64,000 nucleotides of DNA, taken from NCBI GenBank assembly GCA_034766995.1, contig CM068314.1:29702208-29766207 (forward strand), written 5' to 3'. The stretch is from Acanthacorydalis orientalis. Lineage: Eukaryota; Arthropoda; Insecta; Megaloptera; Corydalidae. Shown here one piece after another: positions 11,323 to 22,600 of this stretch; position 1 is the stretch's first letter; each line of letters begins with the position of its first letter. The notes beneath the pieces are model-generated. The model was not told the origin of the DNA. It worked only from the letters and a program-made list of their open reading frames with translations, and did not search any database. The translations under genes were made by a program, and so were the position numbers.

Positions 11323-13033
11323 TGAAAAATAGATATATAGATAGGTGTACATACAGGTATATCTAAAATACGTATTCAAAAATGAATTGAATTTCATGAA
11401 ATATATTTTTAGCACTTTTTCTAAATGTAGTTTTTCTCGGAAAGAAATCCTTTATGGACATGTGAGTGGATTTCTCTCGTTTTGATATGTTGAATTCTTT
11501 TCTAATGTTCGTTCATCTATTACAGGTATATTCATCGTATCTTTTCAAAGCCGTTTTCATTTTGTACATATGAATTTAACCATAATACAGAAATTATTTT
11601 CATACAAAATCATTCCTTTAACATCTAGAATGTACAATAATTAAAAGTAGAAAAATATATTCATTGTTTGTGAAGTACATTTTACAATATGTATAATGAA
11701 AAATTACACCATAATTATTTATTATTTGCCTGTAACGTATTATTACAATGACATACACAAAAGAAAATATGTGTTTTTGTTACAAGTTATAGAATTCAAA
11801 TAGAATTGCGTGCGTGTAGGAAATTCAAATTAAATGAAGTATATGATTTAGACTATAATCAAACGGAATCGATTATGTATTTTATTGTTCAAACCTAAAA
11901 TGAAATATTTCATGGTCAGGTCTGTAACTACGTCGTTTTTTTTTGCAATAATTGATATATTGATAGAATAACAGTGACGTATGTTTCTGAAATTGAATAT
12001 CTGTTTTTATAGAAAAGGATTGATTAATGTATTTTATAAAATTAATATCACGAAAGTAGAGTATTCATTTTAGAATTTGTTCTTTAAATATGAGACACAA
12101 GGCAACTCGAAAAACTCTTTTTATAAATGTATGCTTATAGCATACAGAAATTATAGTTATACGTTTTTATAGTCTGCTGCACACGAAAATAATATTCATT
12201 ATCGAATCACTTTAATTTAAAAATAGTATTCTCATTTGTTGGCAAGAAATAAAACAATATTGTTCAATTAAGATTCAAATAGAATTTGATTGTATAGATG
12301 AACATCTTAATTTGAATACAAGATGTATTACAGGAATTAAATTGCCATTGCCCGTTTACGAAATAGTTTCGATTCGTAGGTTTGAGTGAGTTCGCGGTGG
12401 TCAATGGCAACACGCACTTGTGTTACAAACTGAAAACATATTTGTTAGGGAAACGTGTAATTTTAGTAATTATAGCATAAAACTTCCAAGATTGCTGTTT
12501 CAAATTTGTTTCAGTCGCATGTGTCTCTCTGCGAGTGATTATATTTCAGTTCGTTTGTTTACGAAACGATAAAGCCGATAATATGAAGTTATTACTGAAA
12601 GAACAACGAAACTTATTCGTCCGTCTAATTTAAATTAATTGTATATTTCTATGTTGCGTTTTACGGAAACATTGTAAATTTCCACGATTCTCCTTTCAAT
12701 TCCACGTGCATTCCTATTAAAGAAATATGTTGTTAGATTTTCATTTGAAATATTGACAACAGGTCTGTAAAGAAACTGTATACAATATTTATAAATACCG
12801 GTGATTTCCTTCAATAATCTTATCGATTATTATATTTAATATAGTTTTATTTTAATACTATTTTGAAAGTGATTGTTCATTAGTTCATTTCCAAAATTAT
12901 TGATTTATGCCCTATTTAAGGTAGTTTGTATTTTTTGTAAGAGACGGTATTGTAAGCATTTTTATAATAATTCAGCATAAGTAAAAATATTCTGCATTGA
13001 CAAAAATAATTTTTCTATATATATTCAAAATAT

Positions 13034-13036
<3 letters not shown>

Positions 13037-13088
<52 letters not shown>
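13037..13088. repeat. (AT)n microsatellite, 52 bp
   Basis: Lies just upstream of copy 1 of the ~330-bp unidentified repeat and is followed by TATG variants. Confidence 0.96.
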
Positions 13089-13096
<8 letters not shown>

Positions 13097-13122
13097 ATGT
13101 ATGTATGTATATGTATATACAC

Positions 13123-13460
13123 ATACAAATATATTATAATCTTTTAAATTAACTTTCTTCTATATTTAAATTATTTTTGATATATCCAAACTGATATATA
13201 AGATAATTATTTTTGAATTTATGAATTTAATAAAAAACTTCACATTTTTGTAAAAAAAGTATTATGTTTGAAATTAAATTAAAAAGTTTTTCATAAAATG
13301 GATTGGTGAATTATTAATCTTACGTAGAAAAATGAATAATAAAATGTATCTATCGATTGAAAACATTGCTTTCATCAGCGAAATTCTCCAAAAATTTAGT
13401 TGAGAAGGGAATCAATAAAAACAAAGCATTTGTTTCTATGTAAACTCTGCCATTTTGTAT
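13123..13460 (+). repeat. Unidentified ~330-bp repeat, copy 1 of 2
   Basis: The segment aligns along its whole length with 14450-14768 in the same orientation, sharing blocks such as CTGATATATAAGATAA, GAATTTAATAAAAAA and TTGCTTTCATCA, with substitutions and small gaps throughout. Both copies start right after an (AT)n array, and the similarity ends at an unrelated downstream flank. No inverted termini or coding frame was seen, so it may be an old duplication or an unclassified transposon. Confidence 0.75.
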
Positions 13461-14409
13461 TTCATATTTCTGTGAATAGTTATTTTTGCGAATTGTAAAT
13501 TATTTATAAAATATATTAATTATTTCAAAAAAATATCACAATATTTATTAGGTCTTAGTGGTACAGTTTATAATTTAATAGTGAGTTTATTTTTAAAAAA
13601 ATGGAACAAAAATGTTAAAAAAATATTATTTTATAATATGTTAAAGATCAAAAACGATAACAGTTAGTTAAATACAAAAAAGCATCAGTTATTTTACAGA
13701 AAACAACATGTAACTGTTGAAAAAATGTTCTATAAATATTATATTAAAAATTGTTTCAGAATTGACTTTTGATTTTTTCTGAAAGAAATTACACTCTTGT
13801 GCAGGTGTGAGAATGAGGATGTTATATATAATTTATAATAAATTTTAAAACTTATTTCATGTAGAATTTTATACCGATTTTCCATAATAAACAAAGTAAA
13901 GTACCTAATTTTAAAATTCCACCGAAAAAAGTTTTTTTTTTGAAAAATAAAACAACTCTAGTTATATTTTTGCTATTCAAAGTCTATAAATCAACCAGTT
14001 ACATTTAGAAACAACAGGCGACATTTATAACTTGTGTATTTTTGTCAATTTATATATATATATATATATATTGTATGCTATAACCAATCAGGTAGATTTT
14101 TATTTTTTAATAAAAAAATATTCTTAATACTGTTTTTACTTTTAAAATATTTTATATAATTCAATTTCATATTATTAGAGTAACGACAATTTACGATTCT
14201 AAAATATATTTAGAATATTTTATAAAAAAATAAGTAGAACAAACACTGATTGTTGTTGGAATATTTGGTAGAAATTTAGATCTAATCAAATTCTTTGTCT
14301 GTTATCCATTGTTTTAGTATTATTGTTTGTTGTTTGTAAAAGAATATTTAAAGAAATTTAGGAGCTGCCAAGAAATTATGTAAAATGTTGATACTTTGTC
14401 TTTTTGTAG

Positions 14410-14420
<11 letters not shown>
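13461..14420. other. Unique AT-rich spacer between repeat copies
   Basis: No gene, repeat or regulatory structure identified apart from a short (TA)n run near 14051-14071. Confidence 0.6.

Positions 14421-14450
<30 letters not shown>
14421..14450. repeat. (TA)n microsatellite, 30 bp
   Basis: Short perfect run directly upstream of repeat copy 2, mirroring the array before copy 1. Confidence 0.95.
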
Positions 14451-14452
<2 letters not shown>

Positions 14453-14768
14453 AATATATTTTTATCTTTTGAACTTACTTTCTTGTTTATTTAAATTATT
14501 TTTGATGTATTCAGACTGATATATAAGATAAAATTTTTGATATGAATTTAATAAAAAAAGTAACTTCCTATTTTTATAGAAAAAATTAAATACTTTTTTT
14601 GAAAAAATGAATTGATTAACCTTAGGTCGGAAAATAAATAATAGAATGTATCTATGGATTGAAAATATTGCTTTCATCAATGAAAATCCTTAAAAATATA
14701 TTGAAGAATGGAATCAGTAAAAACAAAGCCTTTGTTCCTTTTGGAACCTCTGCAATCTGACTTTATAT
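14450..14768 (+). repeat. Unidentified ~330-bp repeat, copy 2 of 2
   Basis: Partner of 13123-13460, about 1.3 kb downstream. The best-preserved part is the last third (about 14640-14740), where it can be aligned almost base for base. A 72-codon minus-strand frame at 14462-14680 lies inside, but copy 1 does not preserve it, so it is not treated as coding. Confidence 0.75.
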
Positions 14769-14835
14769 TATGGGCTAGGCATACTTGCAATTATTATTAT
14801 TATTGTAAAATATTTTGTCTTCGTATTTATATATA

Positions 14836-14870
<35 letters not shown>

Positions 14871-15178
14871 TCGTGAACTGATAATATAAATGAATGTATT
14901 TTAATGCTTCCTATTTGTTCGCAATGTTTGTTCAAGTGAATTTTTTCCTTTTCCAATAACAACTAAACTTTTTAAACGCAGACGTACAATTCACATTCAA
15001 AATATCTGATTGGTCATGAGATTCATTTTTTATGACAAGATTACATATGAATATTTATTAGTTTTGAAGTAAAAAAAACATTCTTACTTTTGACAAATAA
15101 GAAACATTGAATATAGAAAAATGATTTTTGTTTATTTTAAATCGTATAACAACACGTTAGTATAATATATATATATAC

Positions 15179-15232
<54 letters not shown>

Positions 15233-16562
15233 TTATACATGTTTGAAAAATCAGGTATTATTCAACTCATATTTTGAAAATACATCAAATATTGCAATAA
15301 AAATATTCTTTAACAAAGAATTCTCTGATGAAAGTTCCACTTTACATAATTTAAAAGTATTTCACGTATCATATATAAATTTCATGAAAAACCACTTGAT
15401 CCTCACATTTTCTCACCTGCCTTTTACATTTACAAAGTTATATCGTGTTCTTTTTCCTGTTATGTAATGTACGCACGAGCTAGATACCGACAAACGAATA
15501 AACAAACATTATTGTATGTTTGTTTATGTAAGATACTTGGTGTCATCGAGTGTTTGTGTGCTTATGCGTGCTTACATGCGTCTGCACTTTGTGCGAAAGT
15601 GATGTACGTATATTTTTCGTACCGCAGACGAGTTATGTATGTTTATTCTATTGTCTATATGTTGTCAAGTTATGATATTATAGAATATTATCAAATGTGT
15701 TTTATCACAACTAATTTTATATTGTATGGTGAATGTATTTCATAAGACGTACTCAGGTTTTCAGTTTAAATACTTAATATTTATTTAGTAAACACGAAAT
15801 GAAAAAAAATTATAGAGTTTTCTTATAAACGACGCTCATATCTTTTCATTAAATTTATCCCGAGTGACTGAAACTTTTCAGCATCGACCGTTGACGATCT
15901 TGAATACAGAATAAAACTTCTATTAACCGTACTGGAGGTTAAAAGGATGAATGGAGGTTAAAAGTAAACTTTTGTAAAACAGAATACCTTCTTATAAATT
16001 TTAATTAGCCTCAAGGCCTTTTGATCGAGTATCGAACATTTTCGACTATATTTTGTATTGTATAGAAGCTGTGTAAGTTTTTTTTAGAATTATATAATTA
16101 TGCTCTATATTCACGTACTTGAAAAATTTATTACAATACAAATAAATTTTTATTTTATATGGTTTATGTATTTTTTTAAAAAAACATGTACTGTTACATT
16201 AAGTAAATTATTATTTATTTAAGGTGTTTAATTAAAGCGTAAGCCAATATCAACTAAAAGATTCAACGAGTACTTTGCACTATAAAGGAAACTAATTATA
16301 AATTCAGCGTACACTTCCTGACCAATCGTTTATTTATTTATAATTATTCAAACGAATGCAGGTGGAACGATTATTTTGCAGACTGAATTAATTAAGTACT
16401 ATCAATTTGCAAATAGAGTATTTATTTTTAGAATTCTATTCATGTATGATAGCGTGTATTAAAAGTATTTAAAAACATTAGTTTCATTTTGTCGTAAATA
16501 AGTATTTAATTATCTAATACCTTTTCATTATTCAAAGTACATATTTAATTCGAAAGTACAGT
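14769..16562. other. Non-coding block with microsatellites
   Basis: No gene supported. It contains a (GA)n run (14839-14868) and a (TA)n run (15192-15229). Frames at 15189-15467 and 15467-15745 have no recognised motif. The segment 16200-16400 is of higher complexity, with TTTAATTAAA, CTAATTATAA and a CAGGTG E-box, and could be a regulatory stretch, but this is only composition. Confidence 0.55.
14839..14868. repeat. (GA)n microsatellite
   Basis: About 30 bp of perfect GA repeat after a short AT run. Confidence 0.95.
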
Positions 16563-16585
16563 ATATTTATATTATGTATTATTCT

Positions 16586-16590
<5 letters not shown>

Positions 16591-16644
<54 letters not shown>
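16591..16644. repeat. (TA)n microsatellite, 54 bp
   Basis: Perfect TA run ending at TAGATA. Confidence 0.97.
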
Positions 16645-16646
<2 letters not shown>

Positions 16647-16761
16647 TATATACACGATAGATTATTTTTATTATAGTGGTCACAGCTGCATGAAATTAAA
16701 ATAAATTCACATTTTATTATATAGTGTTGCACTAGTGTTCTTTTCTTTGGGAGATTTGTTA

Positions 16762-16762
<1 letters not shown>

Positions 16763-16826
<64 letters not shown>

Positions 16827-16834
16827 ATATATAT
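16763..16834. repeat. (TA)n microsatellite, 72 bp, one interruption
   Basis: TA run interrupted by one phase change (TATTATA) near 16815, then TATG variants leading toward the coding-like patch at 16891. Confidence 0.96.
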
Positions 16835-16890
16835 GTGTATATGTATATGTATATATAAAACTACATACATACACATATTCGTTGCGGCAG

Positions 16891-16974
16891 ATGGGTCTAG
16901 ACTTAGAGAAACTGTATCCTCGTTGCGTGTGGCACAACGCGCTATACCGTCACCCGGTACCCGATGAACTGTGA
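16891..16974 (+). CDS. Possible short terminal exon, unrecognised
   Basis: An 84-bp patch is far richer in GC than the surroundings. It follows a possible splice acceptor (TTGCGGCAG, 16882-16890) and is open to a TGA at 16972-16974. It would encode 27 residues beginning [12 protein letters not shown] and ending HPVPDEL, rich in Trp, His, Tyr and Arg codons that are rare in the background. I do not recognise the peptide. The polypyrimidine tract is weak and no upstream exon is visible. An AATAAA at 17340-17345 could serve as a polyadenylation signal. The minus strand is also open over most of the patch, so this may equally be a conserved non-coding or promoter element. Confidence 0.25.
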   Translation: MGLDLEKLYPRCVWHNALYRHPVPDEL

Positions 16975-17100
16975 AGTATCGATCCCCAGAGTTTCATTTC
17001 CGATTTTCTTTTAGTCAGCGAACGCGTCTCTCCGCTTATATAACCCCACTTTGATTTTACACGCAAACCATATCTCCCTACACATCGACCTATCTATATA
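16975..17100 (+). promoter_or_regulatory. Possible TATA-type promoter
   Basis: GC-richer sequence containing TATATAA at 17037-17043 preceded by CTCTCCGC, which would put a start site near 17068 on the plus strand. It adjoins the coding-like patch, so the two may be parts of one conserved element. No transcript evidence is available. Confidence 0.2.
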
Positions 17101-17621
17101 TGTATTTTAAGCGTTTAATAATATTTTCTTTTATTCGGTTTAAGACTCGCATTTCATATTGACGCTCGGAAATATATGAAGTGCGATGAAGAAATACTTA
17201 AAATCAGGAATTCCTTTACGGATTTATCTGAAAAACCATTTGATGTCCGATCTATTTCGTTTGAATATTTTTCCTCTTTTTATTAACAAACTGGTCGCTT
17301 ACTTTTTTTATTGTATACAATTTAATCATAACTTTAAAGAATAAAGAAGTGTTGAATCGAAAACGGTGCTGCGTTTTTGTATGTACCGAGTTGTGGTATT
17401 TACATTTAATTAAAAAAAGTTTCGATGATGTAGTGAATATTAAAATAAAGTTTCATGCAGAGAAAATGTAAATTTGATTGTTTGTTCTTAGTTCTTAAAG
17501 ATAACCAAAGTTTCGAGTTTTGAATATAGATTATCCGATAAATTCAAAAAGAAATAATAAGCTTCTCTTACACGCACTGCATTTATATATATATATATAT
17601 ATATATACATACATACACACA

Positions 17622-17664
<43 letters not shown>

Positions 17665-18284
17665 TATAAAAGCTTAGAGTTCTGTAGCTTTCAGTTCCCA
17701 ATAATTAAATTGTATCGTACTAAAATGGTTCAATTATTATGAAGTCAATAATATTTAATTTTATAAGAAAATAATTTTTACTGTACATTTTTTTATTAAA
17801 TTACAAATTTCGTAAGCCAGAATATGTTTAAAAAATTAGCGTGCATTGTGAGTAAATTAGGTAATTATAAAAAAATGAAAACAATAAATAATAAATAAGG
17901 CATTAAGAAGAAAGATCAAAACAATCTTTTGTCGTTAAAAATTTACTTATTTTCTAGATATTATTAATGTGAGTTTGATAAATTGATAATTTATTATATT
18001 TCAGTGAAATTTTTTTTGAAAAGACAGTCTGATCTGAAATAAAATTATTATTGAATAACTATTTATATCAAAAGTATTGCAGTTTGCTGATGTAAGAAAA
18101 TTATGGTATTTTCATGTATATTTCACAAATTTGTTTTTTTTTCTTTGTGAAATTAATGCGAACATAGTTTTTATTCACATTTTAATTTAAATAAACAAGT
18201 TAATGTTATTTTATAAAAGTTGTTTTGAGTAATTCTTAATAATGTAAAATAATATAATATTATTAAGATTATTATTTATATGTA
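17101..18284. other. Non-coding AT-rich block
   Basis: No gene seen. It holds an AATAAA at 17340-17345, (TA)n runs at 17585-17608 and 17621-17655 separated by a CATA/CACA stretch, and unique AT-rich sequence up to the next mariner. Confidence 0.6.
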
Positions 18285-19105
18285 CGTGGGTCGTTTGATA
18301 AGTATGGCAAAAAAGCAAGTTAAACACCGTTCTTTGGAAAAATCGATTTTATTTGTCAACATAATCTTCTCCAATGAGGGTTATACACTCGGTCCAGCGA
18401 GTCTGCAAAAATACGCATTGACGACGGCGATGATATCTTCATTCGACGAGAATTTCTTCCCATCGAGCCAAATTTTCAAGTTTATGAAAATGAATAAGTT
18501 ACACGGGTCCAAGTCCAGAGATAGGGTGGACGAGGAATCAATTCTAAGCCTAAATCGAGCAATTTTGCTATTGCGACAGTCAATTTGTGGGACGACGCGT
18601 TGTACTAGAGAGAGTACTTTTTTGTGCGCCAATATTGGCCGTTTTTGTTTCAGTTCTTCTTTCAAACGGTCCAGTATTGTTACATTATAGGCTCTTGTTA
18701 TTTTTTTTCCTTTCGTTAAATAGCCGATCAGGATGATTCCTTGGGAATCCTAAAAAACAGTAGCCACACCTTCCCAGCCGACAAAACGGTCTTCGCCTTC
18801 TTCGACGTGCTTCATCAGTCATTGTTTACTGATTTAACTGCTACTTCGACTCAAGTGCATAGTGGTGAACCCATGTTTCAACCACGGCGACGAATCGACG
18901 CAAAAAACCCTACTCATTTTTTCCATTTTTTCGGCGACTACTACGTTGCTCGCTTCAAACATTTGTACTGCGTAAGCAACACGTTGCTTCTGACTGAAAT
19001 TTCGCCTATGCTAATTTGAAAAGTGACATTTGATAGCCGTGATGTTACGAAATGAATGGTGGCGCCACATCATAAAAATTGACCAAACTTATCGAACGAC
19101 CCACG
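18285..19105 (-). mobile_element. Internally deleted mariner, second family
   Basis: An 821-bp element with matching ends: CGTGGGTCGTTTGATAAGT at the left and CGTGGGTCGTTCGATAAGT at the right read in reverse. The left end is preceded by TA (18283-18284); the right is followed by TC, probably a mutated TA. A full mariner is about 1.3 kb, so close to 500 bp is missing, including the N-terminal DNA-binding domain. The terminal sequence is unlike the cecropia-type copies, so this is a separate invasion. It sits about 16 bp from a (TA)n(TG)n array. Confidence 0.87.
18370..18880 (-). pseudogene. Mariner transposase C-terminal remnant
   Basis: Minus-strand frames show a decayed DD34D transposase. 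Near 18870 reads VHHYALESK, near 18790 KTVLSAGKV, then DSQGIILIGYLTKGK, LDRLKEELKQKRPILAHKK and a broken catalytic stretch, followed by LDPCNLFIFINLKIWLDGKK and SNEDIIAVVNAYF. These match, in order, the middle and C-terminal parts of mariner transposases. The HQDNAPxH block with the second catalytic Asp is destroyed by an indel, and the third Asp region reads LDPCN where LAPCD is usual, so catalytic Asp is lost there too. At least four frame changes are present; the open piece is 18381-18665. Confidence 0.86.
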
Positions 19106-19109
19106 TCTG

Positions 19110-19125
19110 TGTATGTACGTACGTG

Positions 19126-19168
<43 letters not shown>
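19110..19168. repeat. Compound (TA)n(TG)n microsatellite
   Basis: A short TA run followed by about 27 bp of TG repeat; adjoins the right end of the 821-bp mariner. Confidence 0.95.
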
Positions 19169-19172
<4 letters not shown>

Positions 19173-19400
19173 ATATAATGTAGATAAACGTGATCTTGTT
19201 ATTACTAAAAGTATGACTATTTTTTTTGTATAAACATTCTTTTAATTATCATACTTTTATAGAATAAAATAAATAAGAATTTTATGTAAGATGTTTAGTT
19301 AAACTTAACTTTTTCACTCACCACATTTTTGTATTTATTAGATTACATTTTTAATTTGTAATCTATTCTGAGAATCGAATGATGTAATTCAAACGAATAA

Positions 19401-19649
19401 GGGCTGGTTTACATTAGGATAGTAAGCGGTAGAGTATACTAGCCTACTTTTTCTCTAGACCTCTACTGTGGTGGGAGAAGAGGATAGTAGAGTGTACTAT
19501 TCCATATGTCCTATCCACTCTACTCTACTCGCTACTATCTTTAGTACTCTATTTTCACTATCCCAAAGGGTTTACAATATGCTAGTAACGGCATAGTACG
19601 GACTCTACCACCGTACTCTATCGCTTACTATCCTAATGTAAACCAGTCC
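19401..19649. mobile_element. Harbinger-type MITE, 249 bp
   Basis: Both ends carry a 36-bp inverted repeat with two mismatches, starting GG(G/A)CTGGTTTACATTAGGA. The element is flanked by TAA direct repeats (19398-19400 and 19650-19652). A three-base TWA target duplication plus a GG-starting terminus with GTTTACA fits PIF/Harbinger MITEs. There is no coding; the interior is built largely from reiterated TAGTACTCTA- and TACTATCC-like words on both strands, so most of the element can fold. A hAT origin is less likely because no 8-bp duplication is seen. Confidence 0.82.
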
Positions 19650-22600
19650 TAAGGATTATGATTTTTTATTATTTATAAGAGTTTGATAATAAATAATATT
19701 TACAATTAGAGTTTGTAAATAGTACTTATACTAGTTTAAAAGTACTTAGAGTTTGTAAATAAAACTTCACGATAACAACATAATCTTTATTTTGATATAC
19801 ATCTTCGATTTAACATATTCAGTTTTTGTTTTTAGAGACCTATTACAGAGAAATTTGTTTAGAAAACCAAGTCAACAGAACAATTCTATACTGGAAAGCT
19901 TTTTTAACAATAATATTTAAACAACACAAATAAAATTATTTATTTCATAGCATTCTGTAATGTAGTTTCCAAATAAAATATAAATCGATTAACGAATCAT
20001 ACTATTAATAATAATTTTAAAGAACTAATCCCTTCGTTAAGCGAGTTTGATCTATTTTCAAATAAAAAAGCATGGTCATAGATATTAATAGGTTGAAATT
20101 CTGAAATTCATTCCTTAAATAATAAATTTAATAAAACGTAATACTTATAATATAAATAATTCACAATTTCGTTTTTAAATTTACCAAAAATACATTGACT
20201 GAAAATACATGTTTGTACCAGATGATTATTTTTTTAATATTTTTAATAAAAGATAAATCTTTTCGAAAAAATATGTACTTTTTTAAAAAACTAAATACCT
20301 CCCGTGAACAATGAAAGAGATTTATGAAATCAGTTATTTATTTAATTGTCGATAGTAAAATATTCAACTTAAAAGCAACTTTCATAAATAGTATTAGTTC
20401 TGTGTCGTAATACATCACTTATATTTTTTTATAAAAATAAAAAAAGTATGTACAAACCTTCATTATTTCATGATAAATGATATATTAAAAATGTATAATT
20501 GTTATGATTCAGAGTATTTAAATTGAATTATCTCAACAAGCTAAATTCTTGTTGCTATTATTTATGTATAAAGCGTAATAATGAGCGAGGGTCGTCATTG
20601 AAATAATGAATCAAACATTTAAACAAATACACGGTATATGTGTGTCTATGTATACTTATATATATATATATATCAGTTACAAAGTGTGTATGAGAATCGC
20701 ATATTAGTCGACTAATAAATAATTGAATAATTTATTCAGCCCTTTAGGGATATTAGTCTCGTACACGTATATTATTAAAATTTCGTTATCAAGGTGTACG
20801 TACGTGTGCCATTGTAATGCGGAACACGGAACGTTATTTAATTTTTAACGGCATTAAAATAGGCATGGTTTTGTTTACATGTCGCGCAGGTAACTAATGG
20901 AGCGAAGAATTGTAAATGTATGTAATACATGAACGAATCGGTACGTTCGCGTTGTACATAACGAACTTAAATATTGTATACAGAAAGGAGTAGCGTGAGC
21001 TTTAATTCTGTTAAATGCTTTATGTCATTGATACTGTTCGAATAAAGATTCGTGCAGAACGTTCCAGTGAAAATAATATCCTTGCTGACAGTTTTGATTT
21101 TGATATTTTTTCCATCGTTTTGAAAAATATGTCTTAAATTTTTTTTTTAAAAAGCTAATTTCTAAAAGGATTTCTATATATATATATATACACACACACA
21201 CATATATGAACTTTTAGACTAGTCCAATATATATATATATATATAAGTGTATATTTATATTTTCATATTGAATTTTGTTTATTGATAAAAATTAATATGG
21301 AAAACACAAAAACTAACTTTTTATTATTAAGACCAGTACCACACCGTTGAATGTTTTGTTTTCTATATTTTCTTTTTTCCTACTTTCAATCGTTTAGAAA
21401 AGCTCAATAACATTCTAGTCATTTAAGCCCGGTATTCATTTTATTGTTATACGAATACATATATTTTTGTTACGATGTCATATTATTAGTGTCTCTTCTT
21501 TTCAAATGATGTATATAAGTCTATTACAGTTTTGTTTTCGGGTGTATCGTTAAATTTACTTTCATAATTGAATTTTGTATCACATTTTTTAGAAAATGTT
21601 ATGATCAAAATATTTAGTAATTATTTACTGATTTTAATTGTAACTAATGCGTATTTCAGTTGATTTCTGTTAAAGGAGTATGTTCTTTTTATTCGGAAAA
21701 CGTTGATAACTGTTTTAAAACAAATCCCAAATTAAATTGAAACATGAAACCGATTATTATTAGTTTGGTTTAATATCACGTCAAATATAAATAATTGTAT
21801 ATTTTTATATCTTTGAAATAAGATTGTCTCATAATTGTAATTCTTATGTAATTAATATAATGCTACTTAATTGGAAAATTAATAATTTAAAAAATACTCT
21901 ATTTTTCTATTTCCTGACTTTGATCCATTCACTCATCTTTCCATTAACGTTTATGGATTGGTAAGAAACAATTTGTCGTTTATTGTTTTATGAAAATTGT
22001 ATATCGTTCTTTTTTATTACTTCGTCATTAGAAAAGTATTGGTTTTTTATATCGCCTTTCAGTGATCTGAAAAATAAGTAGTTTCACCGTGATAATTTTA
22101 GACTATAAGATGAATTGAATGTTCCAATGTTTCGAAATTCAATTGCTTGAGTGATTTTTCTGTGCGATCGATAGCACGAAGTCGAATTTAGTTGCGAAAT
22201 AAGGTTATTTCTTTGTAAAATGTTTTCTTTTAGATTAAATTGCAGAATTCAATTAATCTTATAAAATGTTATTATGGTGTTTATATATATTTTTTTATTG
22301 ATAATTTAACACATTAAGCTATAGTTGTGAACTATAAGAATTATAATTAAAAAAAATATAAAAATATTAATTTTAGTTTTGAAGAAGAATGTATGTTAAA
22401 AATTATTGATTTGGTGTCATGATTTTTCAGTAGGTTTTTTTCAAAAATTTATTATTATTTATATTATTCCGAATTTTTTTAAAATAGTGTTTATTTTAAA
22501 ATTTGTTTTGGACTGAGACATTTAGAAGTAACGAAAATATTAGTCGAGAGCTTAAGTGTACTCAAAAAGACAATATAATTTATTTAAATATTTATAAAAT

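Larger units (their letters stand above)
10173..13122. other. Non-coding AT-rich block with GATA array
   Basis: No gene supported. It contains (TA)n arrays at 10921-10972 and 13037-13088 and a compound CT/CA/AT/GATA microsatellite at 11201-11322. The 97-codon minus-strand frame at 10245-10538 has no recognisable domain. A higher-complexity patch at about 12350-12440 carries no identifiable feature. Confidence 0.6.

Noticed and set aside
15467..15745. 92-codon plus-strand frame
   Set aside because: No domain; made partly from TGTTTATG/TGCGTGC-type repeated words.
18280..18690. 136-codon plus-strand frame
   Set aside because: Antisense of the 821-bp mariner; the transposase remnant is on the minus strand.
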